Assembly (NCBI RefSeq): GCF_042468235.1
Contig: NZ_CP170386.1
Coordinates: 1,736,001 to 1,800,000 of the forward strand
DNA from: Lonepinella sp042468235
GTDB lineage: Bacteria; Pseudomonadota; Gammaproteobacteria; Enterobacterales; Pasteurellaceae
Direction: 5' to 3'
DNA length: 64,000 bases
The stretch's first letter is position 1, and each line of letters begins with the position of its first letter. Position numbers and translations under genes: made by a program. Below, one piece after another: positions 1-9,752 of the stretch. A model generated the notes under the pieces. It was not told the origin of the DNA, ran no database searches, and worked only from the letters and a program-made list of their open reading frames with translations.

Positions 1-540
1 GAACACCACATTGTACAGGCTTTACAACGTTTGCCTGCTCAAATTGAAAGTGCGTTGGTGTTTGATAAACAAATTGAAAAATTATCCGAAGATTTTGCCG
101 ATAAACACCATACCTTATTCTTAGGGCGTGGCGAATATTATCCTATTGCCATGGAATCAGCCTTGAAATTAAAAGAAATTTCTTATATTCATGCGGAAGC
201 CTATGCGGCAGGTGAATTAAAGCACGGTCCACTTGCTTTAATTGATAGCGAAATGCCTGTGGTGGTGGTGGCACCAGAAAATGATTTATTGGAGAAAGTG
301 AAATCTAATATCGAAGAAGTGCGCGCAAGGGGCGGTCAGCTTTATGTATTTGCCGATAATGATGCCGGTTTTGAAAATGCAACAGGGTTTAAAACCATTG
401 TATTGCCAAAAGTGGATGAAGTTACCGCGCCGATTTTCTACACTGTACCGTTGCAATTATTGTCTTATCATATTGCCATTATTAAAGGTACCGATGTGGA
501 TCAACCACGTAATTTAGCCAAAGCCGTAACAGTGGAATAA
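1..540 (+). CDS. glmS: Glutamine--fructose-6-phosphate aminotransferase, C-terminal part (partial)
   Basis: The reading frame is open from base 1, so the 5' end lies outside the window; about 179 C-terminal residues are present. GlmS makes glucosamine-6-phosphate from fructose-6-phosphate and glutamine, the first step to UDP-GlcNAc for peptidoglycan and LPS, in the cytoplasm. What is visible is the second SIS (sugar isomerase) domain, with the family segment ALKLKEISYIHAEAYAAGEL followed by KHGPLALID, and the typical GlmS end DQPRNLAKAVTVE. The N-terminal glutaminase domain and its Cys are not in the window. A strong hairpin terminator follows 18 bases after the stop. Confidence 0.97.
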   Translation, partial: EHHIVQALQRLPAQIESALVFDKQIEKLSEDFADKHHTLFLGRGEYYPIAMESALKLKEISYIHAEAYAAGELKHGPLALIDSEMPVVVVAPENDLLEKVKSNIEEVRARGGQLYVFADNDAGFENATGFKTIVLPKVDEVTAPIFYTVPLQLLSYHIAIIKGTDVDQPRNLAKAVTVE

Positions 541-555
541 CATCGTTGAGAAGGT

Positions 556-586
556 AATTAGGTGCATGAAATGCACCTAATTTTTT
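556..586 (+). terminator. Rho-independent terminator of glmS
   Basis: Perfect inverted repeat AATTAGGTGCAT / ATGCACCTAATT around a 3-base loop (GAA), running into TTTTTT. It lies just after glmS and just before the convergent ppx/gppA stop, so it may serve both strands. Confidence 0.9.
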
Positions 587-2131
587 CTATTCAACCGCAA
601 GATCCAACCCAATTTCAATCAGATATCGCTGTTCTAATTTTAAATCCTGTTGAACCAGTGGATTACGTTTAAGATAGTCGTTTTCAAAGTTCAACTGCCA
701 CAAAGTGCGGTGGGTTTTTAATGAGATTTTATCGGTCTGCTCGGTAGCTTGACGAGAACGGTTGAGTAAAATCGCCAAACGTAATAAACGAACTAACGCC
801 AAAATATCTTGTGGTGTATAACGTGAGAATTGAGCAATATCATCAAGATGAAAGCCGTTGATTTGCAAACGAACTAAGGTCGATAATAAGCGTTGTTGTT
901 CCTTATCAAACCCCGGTAATTCCATATTTGACAAAATATAAGCAGAATGTTTTTGCATATTTTTGTGATTAATCACAATGCCAACTTCATGTAATAACGC
1001 CGCCCAAAGTAGGATTTCTTGCATTTCGTTAACAAATTCATTCGTTTGCCACGCAATGAATTGTTGGGTTAATTGCACCGCCGTTTTGCTGACTCGTTCC
1101 GCTTGAATACGATCAATATTAAACTGTTCCGCTAAGGCTTCAGCCGTGCGTTGACGGATATTTTTCACTTGAAAATTTTTATCTAAGCTGTACATCACGC
1201 CCTCACGCAATGCCCCGTCAGAATAACGCATTTGTTCAATTTGATAAGTGTCAAATACCGCACTTAAAATGGCTAACCCTGGTACAAAAACATCTGCCCG
1301 TTCTTCGTTTAAGCCTGCCAGTTTTAGATTATCAAAATGCGTAGCCTTTAGCGTACGTTCAATCAGAAAATCTAATCGACCTGCGGTGATAATGCCATCA
1401 GAGTCAAGCGTGGCAGTGATCACTTGATGGACAGTTTTAATCGTACCAGATGAACCTAGCACATATTGCCAACCTAACTGACGATAAGATGCTGCCAAAT
1501 CGGCAATGCGGCTTAAGGCGGTTAAGCGAGCTTGTTGAAAATTTTCTCGGCTAATTTTGCCGTTTGGAAAAAATTGTTTGGCGAAACTCACACAACCCAT
1601 ATTACGACTTTCAGCTAAAATTGGATCAAAATCTTCGCCAATAATCATTTCAGTTGAACCACCACCAATATCAATCACCAGCTTGCGACCGCTTTCAGGT
1701 TGGGTATGAGATACCCCCGCGTAAATCATTTTGGCTTCGCGTTGCCCCGAAATAATATCTATCGGATAAGGAAACACCGCTTTGGCTTGGCGTAAAAATT
1801 CTGCTTTATTCACCGCACTTCGCAACGTGTAGGTGCCAACGACATTCACATTTTCCGCTTGAAAGCCCTGTAAACGTTCAGCAAACAAAGCTAAGCAATT
1901 TACTCCTCGGGTAATCGCGTCCTGATCTAACACGCCGTTTTGATCTAACCCTTTTGCCAACTGCACTTTTTGCTTTAAGCGTGACAAAATTTGGATCGAA
2001 CCGTTAACAATACGTGCCACAATCATATGAAAGCTGTTCGATCCCAAATCAATTGCCGCAATTTCTCTCACTTGATACTTATCACCTTGTGAGAGTGTGG
2101 TTGCTTTTGTAATTAAATTAATATTATTCAT
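587..2131 (-). CDS. ppx: Exopolyphosphatase / guanosine pentaphosphate phosphatase family protein
   Basis: Cytoplasmic Ppx/GppA family enzyme that hydrolyses polyphosphate or pppGpp. The N-terminal ASKHA fold shows the phosphate-1 loop AAIDLGSNSFHMIV and the phosphate-2 motif VIDIGGGSTEMI. GSSGTIKTV and the SDGALREGV segment are also family landmarks, and the C-terminal third is an HD-like helical domain (LLHEVG). Length (about 514 aa) fits the full-length family. An in-frame GTG at 2146 is possible, but the ATG at 2131 has GGA just upstream. It follows tamB closely on the same strand. Ppx and GppA cannot be separated by eye, so the symbol is provisional. Confidence 0.88.
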   Translation of the reverse strand: MNNINLITKATTLSQGDKYQVREIAAIDLGSNSFHMIVARIVNGSIQILSRLKQKVQLAKGLDQNGVLDQDAITRGVNCLALFAERLQGFQAENVNVVGTYTLRSAVNKAEFLRQAKAVFPYPIDIISGQREAKMIYAGVSHTQPESGRKLVIDIGGGSTEMIIGEDFDPILAESRNMGCVSFAKQFFPNGKISRENFQQARLTALSRIADLAASYRQLGWQYVLGSSGTIKTVHQVITATLDSDGIITAGRLDFLIERTLKATHFDNLKLAGLNEERADVFVPGLAILSAVFDTYQIEQMRYSDGALREGVMYSLDKNFQVKNIRQRTAEALAEQFNIDRIQAERVSKTAVQLTQQFIAWQTNEFVNEMQEILLWAALLHEVGIVINHKNMQKHSAYILSNMELPGFDKEQQRLLSTLVRLQINGFHLDDIAQFSRYTPQDILALVRLLRLAILLNRSRQATEQTDKISLKTHRTLWQLNFENDYLKRNPLVQQDLKLEQRYLIEIGLDLAVE

Positions 2132-2151
2132 ACATCCATCATTCACAAAAA

Positions 2152-5100
2152 TTAAAATTCAAATTCATACAATACATCAAAGGCTTGATTGACGCCTGAC
2201 ACGGATTGTAAGAAAAATTGTGGGAATAAACGATAACGTAAAGTGACTTCGGCTAAGCCGTCAAATAATCCCACCCCATACTTAATTTTTAAACGTGGCG
2301 TAATATTACCGCTCACAACCACTTTAGAACTATCGCCTACTCCAGCGGTACCCAGATTTAAATCTTGAATGCCAAAAACTTCACCAATACCTCCTACCAG
2401 TTTACCACTTTTGGCTAATCCTATACCGAGTAAGGCTGCCCCCACTGAACCGCTAGAACCAGCTTCGCCACTACTTTCTAATGATCGACCGGTTAAAATA
2501 TACGATAAAGCTTGATCTTGTGGCAGACTTGGTTCAGAGAATACTTCTACCCTAGGGGCGTCCGCCACCCCAGTCACTTTAATGCCGGCGGTTACTTTGC
2601 TATCTTCCATGGCTTCTGGATTACGAATGGCTTCAATATTTAACAATGGTTGAGAGGGTAATCCAGAAAAACTAATTTGCCCTTTACGAATGATTAAATC
2701 TTGCCCGAAAGAAGCGTAACGTCCATGTTTCAAGTCAACTTGTCCATATAAACCTAACGCTCCCTTTTCTTGGCGAACGGCTAATCTACCTTCTAAATTA
2801 CTGTCTAACCCATAGGCTTTCACATTAACATCTTTACCGATATTAATATCTAAATCTGATGTGATCAACATCCCCGATTCTGTAGTTGTTGCCATTTGAC
2901 GAGCCGCCAAAATATCACCATTTTTTAATGGGTTTAAGTTTTCTAAAATCACTTCATCACTACTTACTGCCACCGCACTTTCCGGTAAACTTTCTACTTC
3001 AATTCTTGCCCATGGAATATCAATATTGCCACTTAATGCTAATAATTCTGGTGTTGCCGTTACAGTCACATTCGGGCTAACGCGTAATTTTGCTATAGAT
3101 GGAATATTGACAAAGAATTTGTCTGCTTGAGCATTCACTCTCGCATTCCATTGCTCAATATTTTTCCAATCAGCATCACCATCTAACACTAAATGGCTGT
3201 CTGCTGTTTGTATATCGCCTTTCAGTGTCGAACGATTGCCATAAAAATTTAACGCTACCGCCCCCCCCGTCACTTCTACCGGTGATGATTTTAATTTTGC
3301 TTTTAATTGATTGATATTAAACGAACCATTCAATAATGGAGCAGTTAAATCACCGGCAAAAGTTAAATGTGATGTCACACTGCCCGAAATTTGTTCACCG
3401 TTAGATAATAGTTGATTCAACAAATTTAAATTTACACCATTAATATTGAATACCCCTGATAATTTGCGCGCGTTGATAATATCATTGATCTTCATATCGG
3501 CATTAATGCGACCATTATTTTGAATCTGAATATCAGATTTCACCTGCAAATTATCATTGTCTAACTGTGCGTTTAACGCCAATCTAGGCACAGCTAATTT
3601 AAAGGTGCGGTAATCTATTTTTTGTGCCACATTCACACCATCACCATTGACTTGTAAATCCAATTTCAACGGTTTATCCGCATTCCACGCAAAGCTACCT
3701 GAACTGCGTAAGATACCCTGTAATAAGCCGTCCTGTTCAGTTAACTTATTCACTAATGCTAGATTCAACCGTTTTAAATCGAAAGGAATTTCACCATTTT
3801 TCCCCGCTTTAAAGGTTTGTGGAAAACATAAATCAATGTCCGTATGTTTCCAACAGTGACTTGAGATGGTGGTGAGGTTTTGTTTATTATCAAAAGTAAT
3901 ATCAATATTTTGGCTGTTTTTCACTTCCCCAATCGGTGAATTCACATCCACTTGGCTTAATGTACCCTTCCACACTTGTGAACTGCGGTCAAAACTGCCC
4001 GACAAATTCAATCCTCCCGCCACCGGTTCACCACTGGAATATAATTGTAATTGGTGGGATTTCTCATTACCTGATGCGGTCAATTTAGCATTGTTCAGTT
4101 TAATCTCACCTTGACTGAATCCGCTTAATTCTACATTTAAATTACCTTGAATTTGTTGCTCTGTGCTTACATCACCTTTGGCGATGACTTTAGCTATTTT
4201 TAGGTCTTGAAACTGAATATTATTCCCCGTTAAATCTAGCACTAAATTAGGCTCCGTGAGCTTGCCTTTAATATACGCTTTCCCTATAACAGAGGCAGAT
4301 AAATCAGGCAACAAACCTTTTAAATTCGGGGCATTAATATCCAACAGAAAATCTGATTGTTCGGTTAATGTCCCGGTTGCTACAATATGATTTACGCCAT
4401 AATTTAGGCTAATTTGGGACGTATTGAGCAAGACTTGATTATCTGATGTTAGGCTACCTTTTAGGCTTAACGGATTTTTTGATAACGATCCTTGAATATT
4501 TAATTCAGGCATCGCAAGCGCCCACCGCTCTCCTTTTACTTGCCCTGTGTGAGTTAATTTGCCCGATAATATCGCTGGAAATGAAGATAAATAAGCGCCG
4601 AGATTAATTTTGTTTAAATCTGTCTCCGCTTGCCATTCTACGCCATCTCGCCAATTTAATTTCCCCATTAAACCCAGTGCACCATCTAAGGCATTCAGTT
4701 GTAATTTTTCAATTTCCGTGTGCGAAATACCACCGTTAGCTTGTAATGCCAAATCGGTTGTGGGTGCCGACATGCCTTTTACGTTGCCATGTAATGTCAA
4801 TTGGTAATCAAGCAAGTTACCTGTTACATTAAGGGTCACATTTTGCACGTTGAGTGGATCATCCGTTTGGTTAAACGGATAACTAAACTTTGGCAGATTT
4901 AAGGTTAAATTTAATGGCGTTTTTTCGCTATTGAGTTGCACATCTGCATTCAAGATCGCATCTGCTACACCTTGGGTGGTAAGCGAAAGTGCGGTGTTTT
5001 TTTTCAAATCTCCGCTAATGGAAAGATCCACCACAGATTTTGGCAATAAAATCTCATCACCTTGTTTAATGGTATCGAGGTCAGCGTGTACGGTTAAATT

Positions 5101-6069
5101 CAGTGGCATAGCCTGATCTAACTGGATATTTCCTTGCGCTTGAATATTGCCAACCGAACTGTCAATCTGTAAAGTTTGTAATGCTACCGTTGCACCCGTG
5201 GCATCTACTTGAATTTGTACTTTGGGAACATCAATTTGCTGAACTAATTTGCCATCAATAATTTGTTGATATTGCCAATCTTTACCCGAAATATCCGGAA
5301 TATGCAGATCAAAAGGTAAAATAATCTCGCTTACATTGGCTAATAACGCAGGGGTTAAACTTTGTTCAATTTGTTGCCAATTGATGGGTTCGTTTGGTTG
5401 GTTTTCTTGCTTAACCTCGTCTTTTTCCTCACGAGAGCTGGTGAAAATATAGGCTAAATCATTAATTTGTGTGGGTTCAAGGGTTAATCCATTATCATTA
5501 TTTAAAAACACCGCCGTGTGAAATTTACCTAAATGCATTTGATTGCTATCAATGCCTAACGCCAGATTATCAACTTCCACATTTTTCACGGCTATCGAAA
5601 CAGGCAGGGTAATCCGTTGCATTGTACCATTTTCTTTCTCGGATTCGGGTTCTGACGGTGATAATTTGCTCGTATCAATATGAATAGCAGGCTGTTGCAC
5701 CTGTAAATTTTCAATGCAAATATCGGCTTTAAGTAAACAACCAAAATCAAATTTTAATTCTGCTTGTGCAATATTCGTTTCTACGCCAGCAGATTGGAAT
5801 TGCACATCTTTTAGCAATAATCCATGTTGTAATTTGCCTTGTACATCGCCAATGGTTAAACCGTCCACATATTTATCCGCTAAGCCAATCGCCCACTGCG
5901 TACCACTTTCGGTGCCGACTATGCCCGCAACGCCCAAGCTTGCAGCCCCTGCAATACCAACTAATACACCGGTTGCCACTAAACTGCGGTGTAAAAATTT
6001 ACTTTTTTTGCCACCAGCTGATTGACTAGATTGCGGTACATTTTCGTTTTGTTGAACTGGTTCTGTCAT
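2152..6069 (-). CDS. tamB: Translocation and assembly module inner-membrane subunit TamB
   Basis: Very large (1305 aa) periplasm-spanning protein that works with TamA in outer-membrane protein assembly and phospholipid transport. One N-terminal transmembrane anchor (residues about 30-52) follows a basic, polar stretch. The body is the long repetitive beta-rich AsmA/VPS13-like region, and the end is the DUF490 domain finishing in a short aromatic beta strand (VLYEFEF), usual for TamB. It starts 2 bases after tamA stops, so the two are one transcript, and ppx follows closely. The coding strand contains a run of eight G at 3261-3268 (TGGAVAL); the frame is intact here. Confidence 0.96.
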   Translation of the reverse strand: MTEPVQQNENVPQSSQSAGGKKSKFLHRSLVATGVLVGIAGAASLGVAGIVGTESGTQWAIGLADKYVDGLTIGDVQGKLQHGLLLKDVQFQSAGVETNIAQAELKFDFGCLLKADICIENLQVQQPAIHIDTSKLSPSEPESEKENGTMQRITLPVSIAVKNVEVDNLALGIDSNQMHLGKFHTAVFLNNDNGLTLEPTQINDLAYIFTSSREEKDEVKQENQPNEPINWQQIEQSLTPALLANVSEIILPFDLHIPDISGKDWQYQQIIDGKLVQQIDVPKVQIQVDATGATVALQTLQIDSSVGNIQAQGNIQLDQAMPLNLTVHADLDTIKQGDEILLPKSVVDLSISGDLKKNTALSLTTQGVADAILNADVQLNSEKTPLNLTLNLPKFSYPFNQTDDPLNVQNVTLNVTGNLLDYQLTLHGNVKGMSAPTTDLALQANGGISHTEIEKLQLNALDGALGLMGKLNWRDGVEWQAETDLNKINLGAYLSSFPAILSGKLTHTGQVKGERWALAMPELNIQGSLSKNPLSLKGSLTSDNQVLLNTSQISLNYGVNHIVATGTLTEQSDFLLDINAPNLKGLLPDLSASVIGKAYIKGKLTEPNLVLDLTGNNIQFQDLKIAKVIAKGDVSTEQQIQGNLNVELSGFSQGEIKLNNAKLTASGNEKSHQLQLYSSGEPVAGGLNLSGSFDRSSQVWKGTLSQVDVNSPIGEVKNSQNIDITFDNKQNLTTISSHCWKHTDIDLCFPQTFKAGKNGEIPFDLKRLNLALVNKLTEQDGLLQGILRSSGSFAWNADKPLKLDLQVNGDGVNVAQKIDYRTFKLAVPRLALNAQLDNDNLQVKSDIQIQNNGRINADMKINDIINARKLSGVFNINGVNLNLLNQLLSNGEQISGSVTSHLTFAGDLTAPLLNGSFNINQLKAKLKSSPVEVTGGAVALNFYGNRSTLKGDIQTADSHLVLDGDADWKNIEQWNARVNAQADKFFVNIPSIAKLRVSPNVTVTATPELLALSGNIDIPWARIEVESLPESAVAVSSDEVILENLNPLKNGDILAARQMATTTESGMLITSDLDINIGKDVNVKAYGLDSNLEGRLAVRQEKGALGLYGQVDLKHGRYASFGQDLIIRKGQISFSGLPSQPLLNIEAIRNPEAMEDSKVTAGIKVTGVADAPRVEVFSEPSLPQDQALSYILTGRSLESSGEAGSSGSVGAALLGIGLAKSGKLVGGIGEVFGIQDLNLGTAGVGDSSKVVVSGNITPRLKIKYGVGLFDGLAEVTLRYRLFPQFFLQSVSGVNQAFDVLYEFEF

Positions 6070-6071
6070 CC

Positions 6072-7868
6072 CTAAATCTCCGCCCCTAATCCTATGTAAA
6101 ATTGAATATTTTTGCTATCGTCTTTATCTCGTACAGGAGTGGCAATATCAAATTTAATTGCTCCTACTGGCGACGCCCAACGCACCCCCACACCCGCGCC
6201 ATAACGCAATTCATCTGTGCTATAAGAATTAGCGGCTAATCCTGCATCATAGAACGTTGCCAACCACCAACTCGGATAAACCTGATATTGATATTCAAGT
6301 GATCCCGTGGCTAAGCGAGAGGCGCCGATTAACTTACCATTGCTATCTTTGGGGGAAATTTTCTTATAACCATAACCTCGCACACTACGATCTCCCCCTG
6401 CAAAGAAACGCATAGCAGGTGGCATTCGATGTAAATCGTTAGTATGTAACCAACCAATATCCAAACGACTCACTACACGATGATTTTCCGCAAAAGTTTT
6501 AATCACCGCGCCTGATGCACGCAAGCTGAGAAAATTCACATCCGATAATAAGGCTTTGGTTCCCCAGTCTGCGGTTAAACTGATGGAATGAGCCCAAGTA
6601 GGAAATAATCCACCTTCCAAATATTTATGACTAATACTGCCCGTGGGATAAAGTAAAAAGGTTTTATCTTCCACATCAGCTTGGGTAAATTTATCGTAAC
6701 GTGTTCTTACTCCCCACGAATACTGCCAACCGCTAGGATGATCCCAATAACGCAATGCCCCGAACGTGATGGCGGTGGATTTGGTATCAGTACTGCTGTC
6801 GTCCTCGTTTTCAATTCCCGTGCTAAATTGATAATATTCATATAGCGGGCTTCTCAAACGTGGCATTTTATACGCCATTTCAATGGTTTGTTTCGGATCT
6901 GATACATAGAAATTCGATGAAAAGCTATGCCCGCGATTATTAATCCAAGGTTTTTTCCAACCTAGCTGCAAGCGCGGTCCCACATCGGATGAATAACCCA
7001 GTCCCACTTCCATGGCATTTTTCTTTTTCGGGTACATTAAGACATCAAAATCCACCGTTTTATTTTCTTCATTTAAGGAGGGTTTCATCAGCACCGACTG
7101 AAACCAACCGGTTGAGGTATAATCATTATTTGCTTTTAGCACATCATTCAATAAATAGGATTCGCCCTGCTGTAGATTTAACATATTACGTAAATAATCT
7201 TCACGAATTTGGGCATTTTTAAAACGAAATTCACCATAACGATAACGCTCACCACTTTCAAACACCAAACGCCACCAAGCTTGATAGGTGGACGGCATTA
7301 CTTCTAAACGGTGAATAGAAAAATCCGCATCAAAATAACCCCGTTGAACTGCTAATTTTTGCACCGCACTTTTATAATCATCATAGCTTTCGTGATTAAC
7401 AATATCACCTTTCTTCGGCAGGTCTTTATTTAAAGCAAGAAAAGCTTCATCTTTTTTGGCATCTCCTTCAATCTGCACATCAGCTTGTTCGATTCGCACC
7501 GGATTGCCTAATTCCACATTCGCAATTAGCTCTTTACCATTCGGTGCTAAACTAAAGTTAAGCTGAAAATCATAATAACCCAACACCCGCAAACCTTTAT
7601 ACAATGCAGTGCGCATTAATTCTTGATGACGTTCTGAACCATCCGACTCTTCTGCACTAATTTCATTAATATAGATTTGCGCATTCTCTTTTAATTTTTC
7701 ATCTTGAATGCCTTGCAAACGTACTTTCATTGTTGGCGTAACGACATTCTGTGCCATCTCTGGTGGAGCGTTCTGTGTGGAATCACCTTGCTCCGCTAAG
7801 GTCATCAGGGGATAACCGACGACATAACCCAATACCAATAAAGACGGCAACTGCTTGCTAAATTTCAT
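6072..7868 (-). CDS. tamA: Translocation and assembly module outer-membrane protein TamA
   Basis: Omp85-family outer-membrane protein (598 aa) with a signal peptide (KFSKQLPSLLVLGYVVGYPL, then MTLAE), three POTRA-like repeats to about residue 270, and a C-terminal 16-strand barrel carrying the family motif GGDRSVRGYGY. It pairs with TamB. The frame extends to a TTG at 7877, but the ATG at 7868 has an AGG nine bases upstream and starts directly at the signal peptide, so I use it. The order tamA-tamB matches other Proteobacteria. Confidence 0.95.
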   Translation of the reverse strand: MKFSKQLPSLLVLGYVVGYPLMTLAEQGDSTQNAPPEMAQNVVTPTMKVRLQGIQDEKLKENAQIYINEISAEESDGSERHQELMRTALYKGLRVLGYYDFQLNFSLAPNGKELIANVELGNPVRIEQADVQIEGDAKKDEAFLALNKDLPKKGDIVNHESYDDYKSAVQKLAVQRGYFDADFSIHRLEVMPSTYQAWWRLVFESGERYRYGEFRFKNAQIREDYLRNMLNLQQGESYLLNDVLKANNDYTSTGWFQSVLMKPSLNEENKTVDFDVLMYPKKKNAMEVGLGYSSDVGPRLQLGWKKPWINNRGHSFSSNFYVSDPKQTIEMAYKMPRLRSPLYEYYQFSTGIENEDDSSTDTKSTAITFGALRYWDHPSGWQYSWGVRTRYDKFTQADVEDKTFLLYPTGSISHKYLEGGLFPTWAHSISLTADWGTKALLSDVNFLSLRASGAVIKTFAENHRVVSRLDIGWLHTNDLHRMPPAMRFFAGGDRSVRGYGYKKISPKDSNGKLIGASRLATGSLEYQYQVYPSWWLATFYDAGLAANSYSTDELRYGAGVGVRWASPVGAIKFDIATPVRDKDDSKNIQFYIGLGAEI

Positions 7869-7973
7869 CTTATTCAACCTGTAAAAGCGATTACTGTTCT
7901 TAGGGCTTGCCCTTATTTTCTTAATATCTTAGTTTACATTTCAATGAGATAGTTCGCAATTATTGAATAGTAT

Positions 7974-8729
7974 TTATTTTGTTAAAATCGGCGATTTAAT
8001 AACATTAAATACGGCGGGCAAGGTCTGATCACAAACTAATAAATCAAACTGCACCAAATCCCCCACATACGCCTGTTGAACCTTATTAATTTTAGAATGA
8101 TCAAACACTAAAATAGATTGTTGGGTTTTCGCCATCGCTTTGTGCTTGGTTTTGGCTTCGTCTAAATTAAAGCAGGTGACGCCCTGTTGACTATCCACGC
8201 CTGCCGCCGAAATAAAGGCTTTAGTCGTACAAATCGCGTCCAATTCAGTGTTGACTTGGATTGGCGTGAGAAAAGAATTATGTCGAGAATAATGACCACC
8301 ACATAAAATCACATCACAGTTTGGTTTTTCCTGCAATAACAAAAAACTATTAATGGAGCAACAAAGTGCTGTGAATTTTATTGAAGTATTAATCTGTGAT
8401 GCAATAAATGGAATGGTTGAACCGCAATCAAAAAAGACAACGTCATTTTCTTGCACTAACTCCGCTGCCAGCTTACCCACTTGCATTTTTTCCGCAATAT
8501 GCTTTGTTTCTTGCTCGAAAATTTGGTAGCCATTCTCGTTGGGTTTTTGCGGATCTTTCACAATATAGCCACCTAATAACACAACGGAGCCTGTACTGGT
8601 GTTCAAATCACGGCGAATGGTCATCTCCGACACATTGAGAATATTCGCGGCATCTCGCAAATGCAATTTATCCATTTGCTTAATTAGAAATTCCAGTTTT
8701 TCAAGACGAGATTGCGTTTTTTTATCCAT
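7974..8729 (-). CDS. deoR: Deoxyribose operon repressor, DeoR family
   Basis: 251-aa transcription factor with an N-terminal DeoR-type helix-turn-helix (VSEMTIRRDLN, residues about 33-43) and a C-terminal sugar-phosphate-sensing domain (FFDCGSTIPFIA, LCGGHYS, SAAGVDSQQGVTCFNL, VFDHSKINK). It resembles enterobacterial DeoR throughout, including LHLRDAA and VVLLGGYIV. Known DeoR repressors bind deoxyribose-5-phosphate as inducer. The gene lies 23 bases downstream of deoC on the same strand, so the regulator probably sits in the operon it controls. Confidence 0.92.
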   Translation of the reverse strand: MDKKTQSRLEKLEFLIKQMDKLHLRDAANILNVSEMTIRRDLNTSTGSVVLLGGYIVKDPQKPNENGYQIFEQETKHIAEKMQVGKLAAELVQENDVVFFDCGSTIPFIASQINTSIKFTALCCSINSFLLLQEKPNCDVILCGGHYSRHNSFLTPIQVNTELDAICTTKAFISAAGVDSQQGVTCFNLDEAKTKHKAMAKTQQSILVFDHSKINKVQQAYVGDLVQFDLLVCDQTLPAVFNVIKSPILTK

Positions 8730-8752
8730 AACAGGCTCACTTTTGGCAAGGA

Positions 8753-9427
8753 TTAATAACCTCCTTGATTATCTTGCAAACCACTGATAATTGCAATCCC
8801 TGCACTTGCCCCAATTCGGCTAGCACCTGCTTTAATCATGGCTATCGCCGTTTCGGTATCACGTACTCCACCTGAAGCTTTCACGCCCAATTTTTCGCCC
8901 ACGGTTTGACGCATCAACGCAATATCTTCCACCGTCGCCCCACCTTTGTTAAAGCCTGTGGATGTTTTCACAAAACCCACATCCAAATCACGGCAAATTT
9001 CACACGCCTTAACAATTTCATCTTTGCTTAACAAACAGGTTTCCAAAATCACTTTTAAGATTTTGCCGTTGCAAGCATTCAATACAGCTTGAATATCTGC
9101 TTGCACATCTTCCCATTTACCCGATTTAATCCAACCCACATTAATCACCATATCAATTTCTTCCGCTCCAGCTTCAATGGCTTTCTGTGCTTCAAAGGCT
9201 TTCACCGCCGACAAATTCGCTCCCAATGGAAAACCTACCACTGTGCAGATTTTCACATCAGAACCAGCCAACTGTTGTTTAGCCAACGGAATATAGCCCG
9301 AATTAATACACACCGAACAAAAATGATGTTCTAATGCTTCTTGGCAGAGTTGCACAATATCTTTTTCCGTTTTTTCAGCGGTTAGGGCAGTGTGATCGAT
9401 AAATTTCGCTAATTCATTTGGTTTCAT
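8753..9427 (-). CDS. deoC: Deoxyribose-phosphate aldolase
   Basis: Cytoplasmic class I aldolase splitting 2-deoxyribose-5-phosphate into glyceraldehyde-3-phosphate and acetaldehyde, the last step of deoxynucleoside catabolism. At 224 aa it is the short form of the family rather than the roughly 259-aa enterobacterial form. Landmarks are IDHTALTAEKT, CTVVGFPLGA, EIDMVINVGW, KVILETCLL, FVKTSTGF (Schiff-base lysine) and VKASGGVRD. The start has GGACATTATT upstream. Promoter with CRP site lies 50-90 bases upstream. Its functional partner udp (nucleoside phosphorylase) is nearby at 10669. Confidence 0.96.
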   Translation of the reverse strand: MKPNELAKFIDHTALTAEKTEKDIVQLCQEALEHHFCSVCINSGYIPLAKQQLAGSDVKICTVVGFPLGANLSAVKAFEAQKAIEAGAEEIDMVINVGWIKSGKWEDVQADIQAVLNACNGKILKVILETCLLSKDEIVKACEICRDLDVGFVKTSTGFNKGGATVEDIALMRQTVGEKLGVKASGGVRDTETAIAMIKAGASRIGASAGIAIISGLQDNQGGY

Positions 9428-9476
9428 AATAATGTCCTTTTTTGTTTGGTTTTTGTGATTATTTTAACTTTTTTAT

Positions 9477-9518
9477 ATTTTACAGTAAAAATTTCTTAAT
9501 TCTGTGATCTTTGTCACA
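9477..9518 (-). promoter_or_regulatory. deoC promoter with CRP site
   Basis: The CRP site TGTGATCTTTGTCACA (9503-9518) matches TGTGA-N6-TCACA fully. On the minus strand a TAAAAT -10 box lies at 9477-9482, placing the CRP centre about 41 bases upstream of the expected start, the class II position. A TGTTAGAA half-site at 9561-9568 resembles one arm of the enterobacterial DeoR operator but has no second arm. The wider gap 9428-9752 also holds the promoter of the gene at 9753. Confidence 0.8.
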
Positions 9519-9685
9519 AAAATAACATTTTATTTGATTTATACTATATGAAATTAATTTTGTTAGAAATATCACATAAAGCACTTGTGCTGAAAAATTA
9601 ATACTATTTAATTATTCGAAAGTAGGGTGAAATTTACTGCACTTTTTGTGTATTTCTGTGATCTTGATTCCTAAAAATAGAATAT

Positions 9686-9718
9686 ACAGTATTTTACTGT
9701 TTAAATAACTATTATAAT
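9686..9718 (+). promoter_or_regulatory. Promoter and palindromic operator of the BRO-N/DinD-like gene at 9753
   Basis: Perfect inverted repeat ACAGTA / TACTGT around TTT (9686-9700) occupies the -35 position in front of a consensus -10 TATAAT (9713-9718). The geometry suggests that binding there would block RNA polymerase. It is not a LexA box, which needs CTGT-N8-ACAG. A half CRP-like TGTGATCTTGA lies at 9657-9667. Operator function is inferred. Confidence 0.55.
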
Positions 9719-9752
9719 ATGTTCTCGTAATAAGTAAGATAGGATTAGAAAA

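Noticed and set aside
2886..6029. Plus-strand open frames within tamB
   Set aside because: They lack ribosome sites and family motifs, and mirror the coding frame of tamB.
9686..9700. LexA (SOS) box before the first BRO-N/DinD-like gene
   Set aside because: The dyad is ACAG-N7-CTGT, the reverse of the CTGT-N8-ACAG needed for LexA.
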